Source of the DNA: Bacteroidota bacterium
GTDB taxonomy: Bacteria > Bacteroidota > Bacteroidia > Cytophagales > Cytophagaceae
Assembly (NCBI GenBank): GCA_023428135.1
Contig: JAEYZG010000058.1
Location: forward strand, 18,071-82,070
Length of the DNA stretch: 64,000 bases
Direction: 5' to 3'
Position 1 is the stretch's first letter; every line of letters starts with the position of its first letter. Made by a program: the position numbers and the translations under genes. Below are positions 43,896 through 54,001 of the stretch, in pieces. The notes below the pieces were generated by a model. That model saw only the letters and a program-made list of their open reading frames with translations, was not told where the DNA came from and made no database searches.

Positions 43896-44860
43896 TTAAG
43901 GTAACTATAGATGGTGTTGAAACAGAGGTAGAACCAGGAACCACGATCCTGAATGCTGCCAGACAAATCGGAGGCGATCTTGTACCTCCAGCCATGTGTT
44001 ATTACTCTAAACTTAAAGGTTCAGGAGGAAAATGCAGAACTTGTCTTGTAAAAGTATCTGCTGGTTCAGCTAAAGACCCAAGACCGATGCCGAAACTGGT
44101 TGCTTCTTGCTCCACTCCTGTTCAGGACGGTATGGTGGTACAAAACATCACTTCTCCTGAAGTTCTTGAAGCAAGAAAAGGTGTTGTCGAATTCTTATTA
44201 ATCAACCACCCTCTTGATTGCCCAGTCTGTGATCAGGCTGGCGAGTGTCACCTACAGGATCTTGCGTTTGAACATGGATCTGCAAAGACGAGATACGAAG
44301 AAGAAAGAAGAACTTTCGATAAAATAGATATCGGTAGCAAGATACAGTTGCATATGACAAGATGTATTCTATGCTATAGATGTGTCTTCACTGCAAATCA
44401 GATTACCAATGAACGTGTACATGGAGTTCTTAACAGAGGAGATGCTGCCGAAATCGGCACTTACATACAAAACGTAATTGAAAATGATTTTTCAGGAAAT
44501 GTAATTGATGTTTGCCCTGTTGGAGCTCTTACTGATAAAACATTCCGCTTCAAAAGCAGGGTTTGGTTTGTAAAACCAATGTATGCTCACCGTAATTGCG
44601 ATAAATGCTGCGGAAAAACGACGGTTTGGATGAAAGGAGATGAAGTTTTCAGAGTTACCGGAAGAAAAGACCAGTATGGAGAAGTTGAAGATTTTATTTG
44701 CAACGATTGTAGATTTGAGAAAAAATTAGCCAGCGACTGGACTGTAGAAGGACCTGCTCCTATTCAGAGAAATTCTGTTCAGGCTCAAAATAAATATTTA
44801 CAGGGAATAAAAGTTGATGCACCGAAGAACATAGGTTATGGAAATATTTCTGATAGATAA
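43892..44860 (+). CDS. nuoG: NADH-quinone oxidoreductase subunit G, short form
   Basis: 322 residues, about one third of the E. coli NuoG. The N-terminal ferredoxin-like domain has 2Fe-2S ligands in CYYSKLKGSGGKCRTC and later in SCSTPV. HPLDCPVCDQAGECHLQD gives the His/Cys-ligated 4Fe-4S site; RCILCYRCV and DVCPVGALTDK give another. The last part has CDKCCGKT and CNDCRF, where a further cluster may or may not bind. The large molybdopterin-like domain is absent. The reading frame ends inside the first codons of nuoH (23-base overlap), so the short form looks intact rather than broken. Short NuoG is known in other Bacteroidota. Confidence 0.93.
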   Translation: MIKVTIDGVETEVEPGTTILNAARQIGGDLVPPAMCYYSKLKGSGGKCRTCLVKVSAGSAKDPRPMPKLVASCSTPVQDGMVVQNITSPEVLEARKGVVEFLLINHPLDCPVCDQAGECHLQDLAFEHGSAKTRYEEERRTFDKIDIGSKIQLHMTRCILCYRCVFTANQITNERVHGVLNRGDAAEIGTYIQNVIENDFSGNVIDVCPVGALTDKTFRFKSRVWFVKPMYAHRNCDKCCGKTTVWMKGDEVFRVTGRKDQYGEVEDFICNDCRFEKKLASDWTVEGPAPIQRNSVQAQNKYLQGIKVDAPKNIGYGNISDR

Positions 44861-45881
44861 GATAGTTTTAATTGTAGCCGTCTTCGGCATTACACTTTTA
44901 TTTGCGCTATACAGCACATATGCTGAAAGGAAAGTAGCTGCATTTATTCAGGACAGACTGGGTCCTAACAGAGCTGGAGTTTTCGGTCTTCTTCAGCCAC
45001 TTGCAGATGGAGTAAAATTCTTTTTAAAAGAAGAGTTTATACCTAAGCATGCAGATAAGGCCTTGTTTATTTTAGGTCCATCTGTATCCATGACAACTGC
45101 ACTAATGACAAGTGCGGTAATTCCTTGGGGTAATTCACTTGAATTATTTGACAGGGTTATCAGCCTGCAAATCACGGACCTTAACATCGGTGTGCTTTAT
45201 GTATTTGCAGTTGTTTCCATTGGAGTTTACGGAATTATGATTGGAGGATGGGCTTCAAACAATAAATTCTCACTTCTTGGAGCCTTGAGAGCTAGCTCAC
45301 AGATGATCAGTTATGAGATTGCCATGGGTTTATCTATCATTGCCCTTATAATGACCACAGGAACATTAAGCCTTGGTGAAATTGTACAACAGCAGGGTAC
45401 TCCAATATTCGGAATATCTGGAGCTTCCTGGAACATCATCTATCAGCCTCTGGGATTCTTCATCTTTTTGATTTGTGCTTTCGCAGAATGTAACAGGACT
45501 CCGTTTGACCTTCCTGAATCTGAAAATGAACTTGTAGGAGGTTATCATACAGAGTATAGCAGTATGAAACTTGGCTTCTTCCTCTTCGCAGAATATACCA
45601 ACATGTTCATATCTGCTGCGATTATGAGCTCGCTTTATTTCGGAGGATATAATTTCCCGTTTATGGATCAATTAGGGTTACCTCATAATCTGGTAACTAT
45701 CCTGGGAACAACATTCCTTTTTGCGAAAATCGTATTGTTCATATTCCTATTCATGTGGGTAAGATGGACTCTTCCGAGATTCAGATACGATCAATTGATG
45801 AGAATGGGCTGGAAAATGCTTATACCATTGGCATTGATCAACATAATTATTACAGGACTTTTAATCATAGTATTAAAATAA
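44838..45881 (+). CDS. nuoH: NADH-quinone oxidoreductase subunit H
   Basis: 347 residues, about eight membrane helices. It connects the membrane arm to the quinone site. YAERKVAAFIQDRLGPNRAGVFGLLQPLADGVKFFLKEE and the loop AFAECNRTPFDLPESENELVGGYHTEYSSMKLG are diagnostic. The start overlaps nuoG by 23 bases. Confidence 0.97.
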   Translation: MEIFLIDKIVLIVAVFGITLLFALYSTYAERKVAAFIQDRLGPNRAGVFGLLQPLADGVKFFLKEEFIPKHADKALFILGPSVSMTTALMTSAVIPWGNSLELFDRVISLQITDLNIGVLYVFAVVSIGVYGIMIGGWASNNKFSLLGALRASSQMISYEIAMGLSIIALIMTTGTLSLGEIVQQQGTPIFGISGASWNIIYQPLGFFIFLICAFAECNRTPFDLPESENELVGGYHTEYSSMKLGFFLFAEYTNMFISAAIMSSLYFGGYNFPFMDQLGLPHNLVTILGTTFLFAKIVLFIFLFMWVRWTLPRFRYDQLMRMGWKMLIPLALINIIITGLLIIVLK

Positions 45882-45887
45882 TCAGTT

Positions 45888-46418
45888 ATGCACTCTTTAT
45901 CTAACAGATCAAAGGTTGTCGTAAATAAAGAAATGACATTGAAGGAGAAAATGTATCTCCCTGCAATATTTGGTGGGATGATGATCACCATCAAACACTT
46001 CTTTAAAAGAAAACCAACCATTCAATACCCTGAGCAAAAAAGAGAGTTCAGTAAGGTTTACAGAGGCAGACACATTCTGAAAAGAGATGAGCAAGGCAGA
46101 GAGAACTGCACTGCCTGTGGTCTGTGTGCCGTAGCATGTCCTGCTGAAGCGATTTCAATAGTTGCTACTGAAAGAAAAAAAGGTGAAGAACATCTGTATC
46201 GTGAAGAAAAATACGCTAAGACATACGAAATAAATATGCTTAGATGTATTTTCTGCGGTCTTTGTGAAGAAGCTTGTCCAAAAGATGCAGTATATCTTAC
46301 AGAAGAGCTTGCACCTGCAGACTTCGACAGATCGAACTTTATTTTCGGAAAAGATAAACTTGTTCAACCAGTAGGAACAAGTGCACATCCCAAAACTTAT
46401 AAACCTTACAAAAAGTAA
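45888..46418 (+). CDS. nuoI: NADH-quinone oxidoreductase subunit I
   Basis: 176 residues; ferredoxin-like subunit holding 4Fe-4S clusters N6a and N6b through CTACGLCAVACPAEAI and CIFCGLCEEACPKDAV. The N-terminal amphipathic part (MYLPAIFGGMMITIKHFF) lies on the membrane. An ATG at codon 16 (EMTLKEKM) could be the true start. Spacing is 6 bp from nuoH and 2 bp to nuoJ. Confidence 0.96.
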   Translation: MHSLSNRSKVVVNKEMTLKEKMYLPAIFGGMMITIKHFFKRKPTIQYPEQKREFSKVYRGRHILKRDEQGRENCTACGLCAVACPAEAISIVATERKKGEEHLYREEKYAKTYEINMLRCIFCGLCEEACPKDAVYLTEELAPADFDRSNFIFGKDKLVQPVGTSAHPKTYKPYKK

Positions 46419-46420
46419 CG

Positions 46421-46924
46421 ATGGATCAGTTGGTATTTTTGATTTTGTCTATCATTTCGATAGGTGCAGCATTGGCGGTTATATTTTCTAAAAACCCAGT
46501 GTATAGTGTATTATTTCTGATATTGACTTTCTTTTCTATAGCAGGCCACTACGTTCTATTGAATGCAGAATTTCTTTTCATTGTGCATATCATTGTATAC
46601 GCGGGAGCAATTCTGGTTCTCTTCCTCTTTGTTATCATGCTATTAAACCTCAACAAAACTAACGATACAGGCAAGTCTATGCTCCCTAAAATAGCAGGCG
46701 CTATTTCAGGTGGGTTATTGCTGATTGTGCTGTTGGGAGCTGTTAAGGGACTTAATCAAGCTGAAGCAGCTCAGGCCGTAAATACTGATATGGGTTCAGT
46801 TAAAAATCTGGGCAAAATCCTTTTCGATGAATATTTGCTTCCGTTTGAAGTTTCATCCACACTATTCCTTTCTGCAATGATCGGAGCTGTGATGTTAGGA
46901 AAAAAGAATCTTAAAGATCATTAA
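46421..46924 (+). CDS. nuoJ: NADH-quinone oxidoreductase subunit J
   Basis: 167 residues with about five membrane helices. FSKNPVYSVLFLILTFFSIAGHYVLLNAEFLFIVHIIVYAGAILVLFLFVIMLL contains the flexible third helix and its pi-bulge glycine region, typical of NuoJ. Part of the proton-pumping membrane arm. Confidence 0.96.
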   Translation: MDQLVFLILSIISIGAALAVIFSKNPVYSVLFLILTFFSIAGHYVLLNAEFLFIVHIIVYAGAILVLFLFVIMLLNLNKTNDTGKSMLPKIAGAISGGLLLIVLLGAVKGLNQAEAAQAVNTDMGSVKNLGKILFDEYLLPFEVSSTLFLSAMIGAVMLGKKNLKDH

Positions 46925-46942
46925 TAATTGAAATAGCAGATC

Positions 46943-47257
46943 ATGCAAGTTTTATCAAACACAGTTACAAACTACCTTGTTCTTGCAAGCATCCTTTTTG
47001 CGATAGGTGTCATGGGGGTTCTTGTACGAAGGAATATCATTATCATATTTATGTCCATCGAGCTGATGCTGAATGCAGTAAACCTTTTGCTTGTGGCATT
47101 TTCTGTATTTCATAATGATGCGTCAGGGCAGGTCTTCGTTTTCTTTATCATGGCAGTTGCTGCGGCTGAAATTACAGTAGGTCTAGCAATTCTTGTAATG
47201 ATATACAGGAATACAGGATCGGTAGATATAAATTCTCTGAATAAATTAAAGTGGTAG
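46943..47257 (+). CDS. nuoK: NADH-quinone oxidoreductase subunit K
   Basis: 104 residues, three helices. GVLVRRNIIIIFMSIELMLNAVNLLLVAF contains the conserved membrane glutamates needed for proton transfer; AAAEITVGLAILVMIYR holds the second acidic site. Standard length. Confidence 0.97.
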   Translation: MQVLSNTVTNYLVLASILFAIGVMGVLVRRNIIIIFMSIELMLNAVNLLLVAFSVFHNDASGQVFVFFIMAVAAAEITVGLAILVMIYRNTGSVDINSLNKLKW

Positions 47258-47273
47258 AATAAATAGATAAAAG

Positions 47274-49190
47274 ATGTTACAATTAGCCTGGTTAATACCT
47301 GTTTTACCTCTTATTGGATTTTTGATAATTGGTTTAGCTAATAAAAAATTAAACAAAGCCCTTGTAGGGATTGTTGGTTGTGGAAGTATCCTTGGATCCT
47401 TCCTTATTGTGCTTTCCCTTTTGATCAATGTATTAAACGGAAGCATTCAATCTGAAACGCTTACCTATTTCAACTGGATATCAGCAGGTTCACTTGATAT
47501 AAAGCTTTCATTCCTTATAGATCCGCTTTCTGTTACGATGATGACTATCATTACAGGAGTTGGATTCTTAATCCATTTGTATTCTGCCGGATACATGTCT
47601 CATGACGAAGGATTTGCAAGGTATTTCGCTTACCTGAATCTATTCGTTTTCTCCATGTTGATCCTTGTGATGGGCTCTAACTTCCTTGTTCTTTTTGCAG
47701 GCTGGGAAGGTGTAGGACTTTGCTCTTATCTCCTTATCGGATTCTGGTTTAAAAACAATAACTATAATAATGCTGCGAAAAAAGCATTTATTATGAACCG
47801 TATCGGTGACCTTGGCTTCCTATTAGGAATACTTTTGATCATCGTAACATTCGGAAGTCTTGAATATAGCGCTGTTTTCGAACAAGCTCAAACAATATTC
47901 AAGCCAGGCGTTGCTCAACCTGTATTGATTGCAATCACTTTGCTATTATTCCTAGGAGCAACTGGTAAAAGCGCACAAATTCCCCTTTATACCTGGTTGC
48001 CTGATGCGATGGCGGGTCCGACACCGGTTTCTGCACTTATTCACGCGGCAACCATGGTTACTGCAGGTATTTACATGATTGTAAGATCAAATGTACTTTT
48101 CTCATTAGCTCCATTTACTCTTGAAGTAATTCAAATTATCGGCCTTACAACTGCTCTTTTTGCAGCTACCATAGGACTGGTTCAAAACGATATCAAAAAG
48201 GTACTTGCATATTCTACAGTAAGTCAGTTAGGATATATGTTCTTCGCTCTTGGAATGGGAGCTTATTCGACAGCAATATTCCATGTAGGTACTCACGCAT
48301 TTTTTAAAGCACTTCTTTTCCTTGGAGCTGGTAGCGTAATTCACGCTATGAGTGGCGAGCAGGATATCAGAAGTATGGGCGGGCTTTGGAAAAAACTTCC
48401 GATTACATTCGCTACGTTTATAATAGGAACTGTTGCCATTGCAGGTATTCCTCCTTTTGCTGGTTTCTTTTCTAAAGACGAAATTCTAGCTCATGCTTAT
48501 GAACACTCCCCTATCCTATGGGCACTTGGAGTTTTAGGTGCATTAATGACTACATTCTATATGTTCCGTGTGGTATTCTTAACTTTCTTTGGATCGTTCA
48601 GAGGTACAGAACATCAGAAATCTCATTTACATGAGTCTCCATTGATCATGACTATCCCATTGATGGTGCTTGCAGTACTTTCAGTAATTGGTGGATTTGT
48701 AGGTGTTCCAGAAGTTCTTGGAGGCAGTAACTTCCTTAAATCTTTCTTAAGTCCTGTAATTGCACCGATAAACCAGCATGCGGGCCATGCATTAAGCCAT
48801 TCGACAGAATTAATGCTAATGGGAGTTTCAGTTGGAGCAGTTTTATTGGTAATTGCAATTACTGCAATAGTATACATATCCAAAAAAGCAGTTCCGGCAC
48901 CTGAGGGATCAAATCTTTCTGCTCCTCATAAAGTACTCTACAACAAATATTACATAGACGAAATCTATAGAACTCTTGTAGTAAAACCACTTTACTGGCT
49001 TGGAGATATATTCTACAAAGTGTTTGAGATAAAAATTATTGACAACTTTGTAAATGCGTGGGGTAAAGGAATACAAAAAGGCAGTGCAGGTTTGAGATTT
49101 CTACAAAACGGTAGCATCAGTTTCTACATGTTTGCTATGGTTATTGGCATCATATTAATATTGTTCTTTAACACGATTATCAAGTTTTAA
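47274..49190 (+). CDS. nuoL: NADH-quinone oxidoreductase subunit L
   Basis: 638 residues, an antiporter-like subunit at the far end of the membrane arm. DPLSVTMMTIITGVGFLIHLYSAGYMSHDE, FAGWEGVGLCSYLLIGFWF, LYTWLPDAMAGPTPVSALIHAATMVTAGIYMIVR and the C-terminal long lateral helix (about 560-638) are typical. Its stop overlaps the nuoM start by one base. Confidence 0.97.
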   Translation: MLQLAWLIPVLPLIGFLIIGLANKKLNKALVGIVGCGSILGSFLIVLSLLINVLNGSIQSETLTYFNWISAGSLDIKLSFLIDPLSVTMMTIITGVGFLIHLYSAGYMSHDEGFARYFAYLNLFVFSMLILVMGSNFLVLFAGWEGVGLCSYLLIGFWFKNNNYNNAAKKAFIMNRIGDLGFLLGILLIIVTFGSLEYSAVFEQAQTIFKPGVAQPVLIAITLLLFLGATGKSAQIPLYTWLPDAMAGPTPVSALIHAATMVTAGIYMIVRSNVLFSLAPFTLEVIQIIGLTTALFAATIGLVQNDIKKVLAYSTVSQLGYMFFALGMGAYSTAIFHVGTHAFFKALLFLGAGSVIHAMSGEQDIRSMGGLWKKLPITFATFIIGTVAIAGIPPFAGFFSKDEILAHAYEHSPILWALGVLGALMTTFYMFRVVFLTFFGSFRGTEHQKSHLHESPLIMTIPLMVLAVLSVIGGFVGVPEVLGGSNFLKSFLSPVIAPINQHAGHALSHSTELMLMGVSVGAVLLVIAITAIVYISKKAVPAPEGSNLSAPHKVLYNKYYIDEIYRTLVVKPLYWLGDIFYKVFEIKIIDNFVNAWGKGIQKGSAGLRFLQNGSISFYMFAMVIGIILILFFNTIIKF

Positions 49191-50656
49191 TGGAAACCAG
49201 TATTTTAATTTTTCTACCGCTGGTAGCAGGTTTAATTTCATTCCTGCTTCCTGACAACAGGGCAAAACAATTTGCATTTACGGCAGCATTAGCTGAATTT
49301 GCTTATTCTCTGGTTTTACTCTTAAAATTTAACCCTCAAGATACATTGGCTTATGCTACATCAGTACCTTGGGTGAAATCAATGGGGATCTCATTCAGTA
49401 TAGGAATGGACGGAATCAGCATACTTCTGGTAATGCTTACCACCTTTCTAATACCTTTAATTATCCTTTCATCATTCAGAAGAACATTTGCTAACAGCAA
49501 CTACTTCTATGGTCTAATATTAATTATGCAGTCAGCCCTTGTTGGTGTATTTGTTGCCCGTGATGCATTTTTATTCTATGTATTCTGGGAGCTGGCGCTT
49601 ATTCCGATCTATTTCATTGCTTTGATCTGGGGTGGAGAAAACAGAAAAAAAATCACCTTCAAATTCTTCGTTTATACACTGGCAGGCAGCCTTTTAATGC
49701 TAATTGCTATCATTTATCTGTATTTACAGACTCCAAATGGTTCGTTTGACATTAATCAATTCTATGCAGTTGGAAGTACATTAAGTTCAACAGATCAGGC
49801 TCTTGTGTTCTTTGCTTTCTTCCTGGCATTTGCTATCAAGATGCCGATCTTCCCATTCCATACATGGCAGCCTGATACCTATACTGTAACACCTGTTCAG
49901 GGTACAATGCTTCTTTCCGGAATCATGTTAAAGATGGGTATCTACGGAGTTATAAGATGGATTCTTCCTCTTGTACCAGAAGCTGCTCATACTTATGGAA
50001 TGCCGGCAATTATCCTTAGCGTCATCGGAATTATCTATGCTTCGATCATCGCTATTAAACAAAATGATTTCAAGAGACTGATTGCTTATGTTTCAATTGC
50101 TCACGTAGGTCTGATTGCAGCAGGAATATTTACTCTTGGGGAAGAAAGTCTTCAGGGAGGTATCATTCAGATGTTATCCCACGGGATCAACGTTGTAGGA
50201 TTATTCTTTGTGATTGATGTTCTGTTTGACAGAACCAAAACACTTGAACTGTCTTCTTTAGGTGGAATAAGAAATGTTGCACCTTTCTTTACAGTTACAT
50301 TTATCATTTTGCTTTTCAGCAGTATAGCACTTCCATTTACAGGTGGTTTTCCTGGTGAATTCCTTCTATTCGTTGGAATATTCAAGTACAATCCATGGAT
50401 AGCTGCAGTAGCCGGAGTTTCTATAATACTTGGTGCTGTATATATGTTATCTAGTTTCCAGAAGATCATGTTGGGAGAAACCAACCATTTAACTTCAGGA
50501 TTTGTAGATCTGTTTACAAGCGAAAAACTAGTATTAATACCTATTATCATTTTAATATTCTGGATGGGGATTTACCCTGAAACATTCCTTGAAATTTCGG
50601 AACCAGCAGTTAAAGCATTAATCAAAGGAACAGGGAAATCTTTAAGTTTGAAATAA
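49190..50656 (+). CDS. nuoM: NADH-quinone oxidoreductase subunit M
   Basis: 488 residues, fourteen predicted helices, antiporter-like proton channel. GMDGISILLVMLTTFLIPLIIL, FYVFWELALIPIYFIALIWGGENR with the conserved Glu, and FPFHTWQPDTYTVTPVQGTMLLSGIMLKMGIYG are NuoM signatures. Confidence 0.97.
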   Translation: METSILIFLPLVAGLISFLLPDNRAKQFAFTAALAEFAYSLVLLLKFNPQDTLAYATSVPWVKSMGISFSIGMDGISILLVMLTTFLIPLIILSSFRRTFANSNYFYGLILIMQSALVGVFVARDAFLFYVFWELALIPIYFIALIWGGENRKKITFKFFVYTLAGSLLMLIAIIYLYLQTPNGSFDINQFYAVGSTLSSTDQALVFFAFFLAFAIKMPIFPFHTWQPDTYTVTPVQGTMLLSGIMLKMGIYGVIRWILPLVPEAAHTYGMPAIILSVIGIIYASIIAIKQNDFKRLIAYVSIAHVGLIAAGIFTLGEESLQGGIIQMLSHGINVVGLFFVIDVLFDRTKTLELSSLGGIRNVAPFFTVTFIILLFSSIALPFTGGFPGEFLLFVGIFKYNPWIAAVAGVSIILGAVYMLSSFQKIMLGETNHLTSGFVDLFTSEKLVLIPIIILIFWMGIYPETFLEISEPAVKALIKGTGKSLSLK

Positions 50657-50659
50657 CCG

Positions 50660-52048
50660 ATGAAAACATTAATTCTAACAGCATTACTTGGCATCGTTTC
50701 AATGTTATCCGAGATCTTCGGATTCAGAAAATACATTTGGACAATTTTAGTTCTTGGCCTCACAGGTGTATTTTGTGTAAATCTATCTGAGTTAACTTCT
50801 GCATATCAGTACTTTCCTAATATGGTTGTATTTGATCATTATGCGGGAGTATTTTCCGGTCTGATTATTCTAATGGCTCTTGTTTGGTTTTTTATTTCTA
50901 AAGATCAGTATGATTCCAATGAATTTAATCAGGCAGATCATTATTCACTGATTATGTTTGCATTAACAGGATCTATAGTATTGGTATCATTTACACATCT
51001 GGCAATGCTGTTTCTTGGAATCGAAATATTATCTATTCCAATGTTTATTCTGGCAGGTAGCAGAAAAAATGAATTGTCTTCCAACGAGGCTTCTTTAAAA
51101 TACTTTATAATGGGGGCTTTTGCTACCGGTATTTTATTGTTTGGTATTGCACTTTTGTATGGAGCCACCGGGACATTCAATATTCATGAAATTGCGCTTA
51201 TTGCATCTAATAATTCAGGTTCTGTATCCGTCTTATTTTATACAGGTATATTTATGGTCATGATTGGTCTTGCATTCAAAGTTTCTGCAGTACCATTCCA
51301 CTTCTGGACACCTGATGTTTATGAAGGAGCACCACTTGTTATTACTGCTTTCATGGCAACTATTGTAAAAACAGCAGCATTTGCGGCTTTCTACAGATTA
51401 TTCAATACTTCATTTACTTCATTGCTTCCGCAATGGGGATCTACTCTTTCAGTGATTATTATATTTACCATCTTAACCGGAAATATTCTGGCTGTATATC
51501 AGATCAGTGTAAAAAGAATGCTTGCATACTCTGGTATTGCTCAGGCTGGTTATATGCTAATGACTATTCTTCTTACAAACTACGAAAGTCAGAATGCATT
51601 GATACTATATACATCCTCTTATGCACTTTCAACACTTTGCGCATTTGCAGTTCTTCATTTTGTAGTTAAAATCAAGGGCAGCGATTCTTTTGAATCTTTC
51701 AGTGGCTTAGGTAAATCACATCCTTTACTGGCTGTAATAATGGGGATTTCCATGCTTTCTTTGGCAGGTATTCCTCCTGCTGTGGGATTCTTTGCTAAAT
51801 TTTACCTGTTCTCTGCTGTACTTCAGGAAGGCTATCTGGGATTGGTAATTGTAGCTGTATTAGGTTCTTTAATAAGCGTTTACTATTATTTCAGAGTAAT
51901 TATTTCAATGTATTCCGGAGAATCTGAAACGGAATCAATACAACTTACTGTTATAAATAAAGCTGTTTTAGTATTAATAGGATGCCTAATAATTTTACTT
52001 GGAGTAACTCCTGGCCTATTTATTGATGCTATAAACTCTTTAACTTAA
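50660..52048 (+). CDS. nuoN: NADH-quinone oxidoreductase subunit N
   Basis: 462 residues; third antiporter-like subunit. FLGIEILSIPMFILAGSRKNELSSNEASLKYFIMGAFATGILLFG and AVPFHFWTPDVYEGAPLVITAFMATIVKTAAF are diagnostic for NuoN. Last gene of the complex I operon; only 29 bp separate it from a DedA gene with no terminator visible between. Confidence 0.97.
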   Translation: MKTLILTALLGIVSMLSEIFGFRKYIWTILVLGLTGVFCVNLSELTSAYQYFPNMVVFDHYAGVFSGLIILMALVWFFISKDQYDSNEFNQADHYSLIMFALTGSIVLVSFTHLAMLFLGIEILSIPMFILAGSRKNELSSNEASLKYFIMGAFATGILLFGIALLYGATGTFNIHEIALIASNNSGSVSVLFYTGIFMVMIGLAFKVSAVPFHFWTPDVYEGAPLVITAFMATIVKTAAFAAFYRLFNTSFTSLLPQWGSTLSVIIIFTILTGNILAVYQISVKRMLAYSGIAQAGYMLMTILLTNYESQNALILYTSSYALSTLCAFAVLHFVVKIKGSDSFESFSGLGKSHPLLAVIMGISMLSLAGIPPAVGFFAKFYLFSAVLQEGYLGLVIVAVLGSLISVYYYFRVIISMYSGESETESIQLTVINKAVLVLIGCLIILLGVTPGLFIDAINSLT

Positions 52049-52077
52049 AGCAGAAGTTTTACTTAATTATTCTTGTA

Positions 52078-52725
52078 ATGGATTCTATACTACACCTCTT
52101 CCAGCAACTGATCGATCCCGAGAAACTGATACTGTTTGGAGGTGTAACTTTAATCCTATTAGTTGTATTTATAGAAAACGGTTTGTTCTTCGGATTTTTT
52201 CTACCAGGAGATACACTCCTGTTTACAACAGGAATTTTCTGTGCTACAGGTATATTGAACACTTCAATTCTCCTCCTGCTAGGTACCATTTCACTTGCTG
52301 CAGTCCTTGGTAATCTTGTAGGATATGCCTTTGGAAAAAAAATGGGAGAAGCATTACTTTCCCGAAAAGATACACTCCTGTTTAAAAAGAAATATATTAT
52401 GGCTGCTGAAGCTTTCTTTATTAAATATGGAGGACTGGCTTTAATAATGGGGAGGTTCTTACCGATTATAAGAACATTTGCACCTATTTTCGCAGGAGTT
52501 GTAAAATTTAACTTCAGAAAGTTTCTTGCCTACAATATAATAGGTGGATTACTTTGGGTCTTTTCAATGCTTTTACTGGGCTATTTTTTAGGAATAATGT
52601 TCCCGCAAATAAAAGAACACCTTGAATTATTCATAGGAGGAATAGTAGTCATTACCTGGATTCCTGTTATAAAAACCTACCTTTCTGAAAGACGGAAAGT
52701 TAAAAAGACTAACGAACAGGTCTGA
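52078..52725 (+). CDS. DedA family membrane protein
   Basis: 215 residues. The DedA/SNARE-associated signatures are FFGFFLPGDTLLFTTGIF and, in the second half, FFIKYGGLALIMGRFLPIIRTFAPIFAGVVKFNFRKFLAYNIIGGLLW, where the acidic and arginine residues are those needed for activity in the family. DedA proteins flip lipid carriers such as undecaprenyl phosphate. The gene may be read through from nuoN. Confidence 0.9.
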   Translation: MDSILHLFQQLIDPEKLILFGGVTLILLVVFIENGLFFGFFLPGDTLLFTTGIFCATGILNTSILLLLGTISLAAVLGNLVGYAFGKKMGEALLSRKDTLLFKKKYIMAAEAFFIKYGGLALIMGRFLPIIRTFAPIFAGVVKFNFRKFLAYNIIGGLLWVFSMLLLGYFLGIMFPQIKEHLELFIGGIVVITWIPVIKTYLSERRKVKKTNEQV

Positions 52726-52813
52726 AAAAATTTTAATTATTTTACTTTCAATGTCTGTTCTTTTAATTAATTTTATTGAATTTTATTAGGGTATCTGCTG
52801 ACAAATCAACTTA

Positions 52814-53788
52814 ATGGATAACATTTACTTTTGGATAATCTTTAACATTTGTGTATTGGGCCTTCTGATTTTGGACCTGTTTGTTCTGAATAGAAAAACT
52901 GAGACTGTAACTGTTAAATCTGCTTTATGGTGGTCTGCATTTTGGATTGGTCTGGCAATTGCTTTCAATATATTTGTTTATTTCTGGAAAGGTAAAACTG
53001 CTGCTTTTGAATTTCTTACAGGATATCTGATAGAAGAATCTCTAAGCGTGGATAACCTTTTTGTATTCATGCTTATCTTCAACTATTTCAGAGTCCCTGC
53101 TGAATATCAAAGAAAGGTTTTGTTTTGGGGAATCATTGGAGCGCTTGTACTTAGAGCTCTTTTTATAGTTGTCGGAGTTTCCCTAATCAATCATTTTCAC
53201 TGGACGATTTTCATTCTAGGAGCTTTCTTAGTATTTACTGGAATCAAAATGTTTTTGGGAAGTGATGAAGAAATTAATCCTGAAAAAAATCCAATTATAA
53301 CTCTAGTAAACAAATTCTTACGAGTAACGAAACAATACCATGGAGATTCTTTTTTCACCAGAATCAACGGGCAGTTGTTTGCTACACCTTTGTTTATTGT
53401 AACTCTGGTTGTAGAAACAACAGACATTGTTTTCGCTGCAGATTCAATTCCTGCTATCCTTGCAGTAAGTAAAGATCCTTTCATTGTTTATACTTCAAAT
53501 GTTTTCGCTCTTTTAGGTCTTAGATCTCTGTACTTTGCTCTGGCTGGAATAATGCAACTATTCCATTACATCCACTACGGCCTCTCCTTAATTTTGATAT
53601 TCATTGGTGTAAAGCTTGTTGCCGGAGGTGCTGGCTGGTTTGAAATAGATATGAAATATGCCCTGATGATAGTTGCAGGGATACTGACCCTTTCAATTCT
53701 TTTTTCAATTTGGTTTCCTAAAAAAGATGAAAACCAAAATGATGAAGAGTCTAAAGATGAATCCGTGGAAGCCAACGAAAATAATTAA
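52814..53788 (+). CDS. TerC family integral membrane protein
   Basis: 324 residues and about nine helices. EFLTGYLIEESLSVDNLFVFMLIFNYFRVP, KVLFWGIIGALVLRALFIVVG, LVVETTDIVFAADSIPAILAVSKDPFIVYTSNVFALLGLRSLYF are strong TerC (Alx-like) signatures. Relatives act in manganese export and metal loading of exported proteins; tellurite resistance is the historical label. The C-terminal tail is acidic (DENQNDEESKDE). It follows dedA by 88 bp. Confidence 0.93.
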   Translation: MDNIYFWIIFNICVLGLLILDLFVLNRKTETVTVKSALWWSAFWIGLAIAFNIFVYFWKGKTAAFEFLTGYLIEESLSVDNLFVFMLIFNYFRVPAEYQRKVLFWGIIGALVLRALFIVVGVSLINHFHWTIFILGAFLVFTGIKMFLGSDEEINPEKNPIITLVNKFLRVTKQYHGDSFFTRINGQLFATPLFIVTLVVETTDIVFAADSIPAILAVSKDPFIVYTSNVFALLGLRSLYFALAGIMQLFHYIHYGLSLILIFIGVKLVAGGAGWFEIDMKYALMIVAGILTLSILFSIWFPKKDENQNDEESKDESVEANENN

Positions 53789-54001
53789 GTCTGCATTCAA
53801 ATATCTATTACAGATCTTAGATTTCCAGGAGTTGTTCCAATTTAGCAAATCCAAATGCCGAATGATGTTCTAACTTTTGTAGATCTTCTCACAATTCTTC
53901 CTTAATATTTCAATTATAAAATTACTGTTATGGTCTTTTTATTTCCATTAAGACCTTACTTTAAGATTGATGAATTTCATTGATTCAATCTGTAGCAGGA
54001 A
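53789..54001. other. Convergent spacer between terC and dacB-type genes
   Basis: 213 AT-rich bases between two convergent genes. No strong terminator stem was found by eye, and no ORF is convincing. Confidence 0.5.

Noticed and set aside
43892..44860. nuoG as a frameshifted pseudogene
   Set aside because: The frame closes inside the nuoH start with normal operon spacing, all N-terminal cluster ligands are intact, and short NuoG is known in this phylum.
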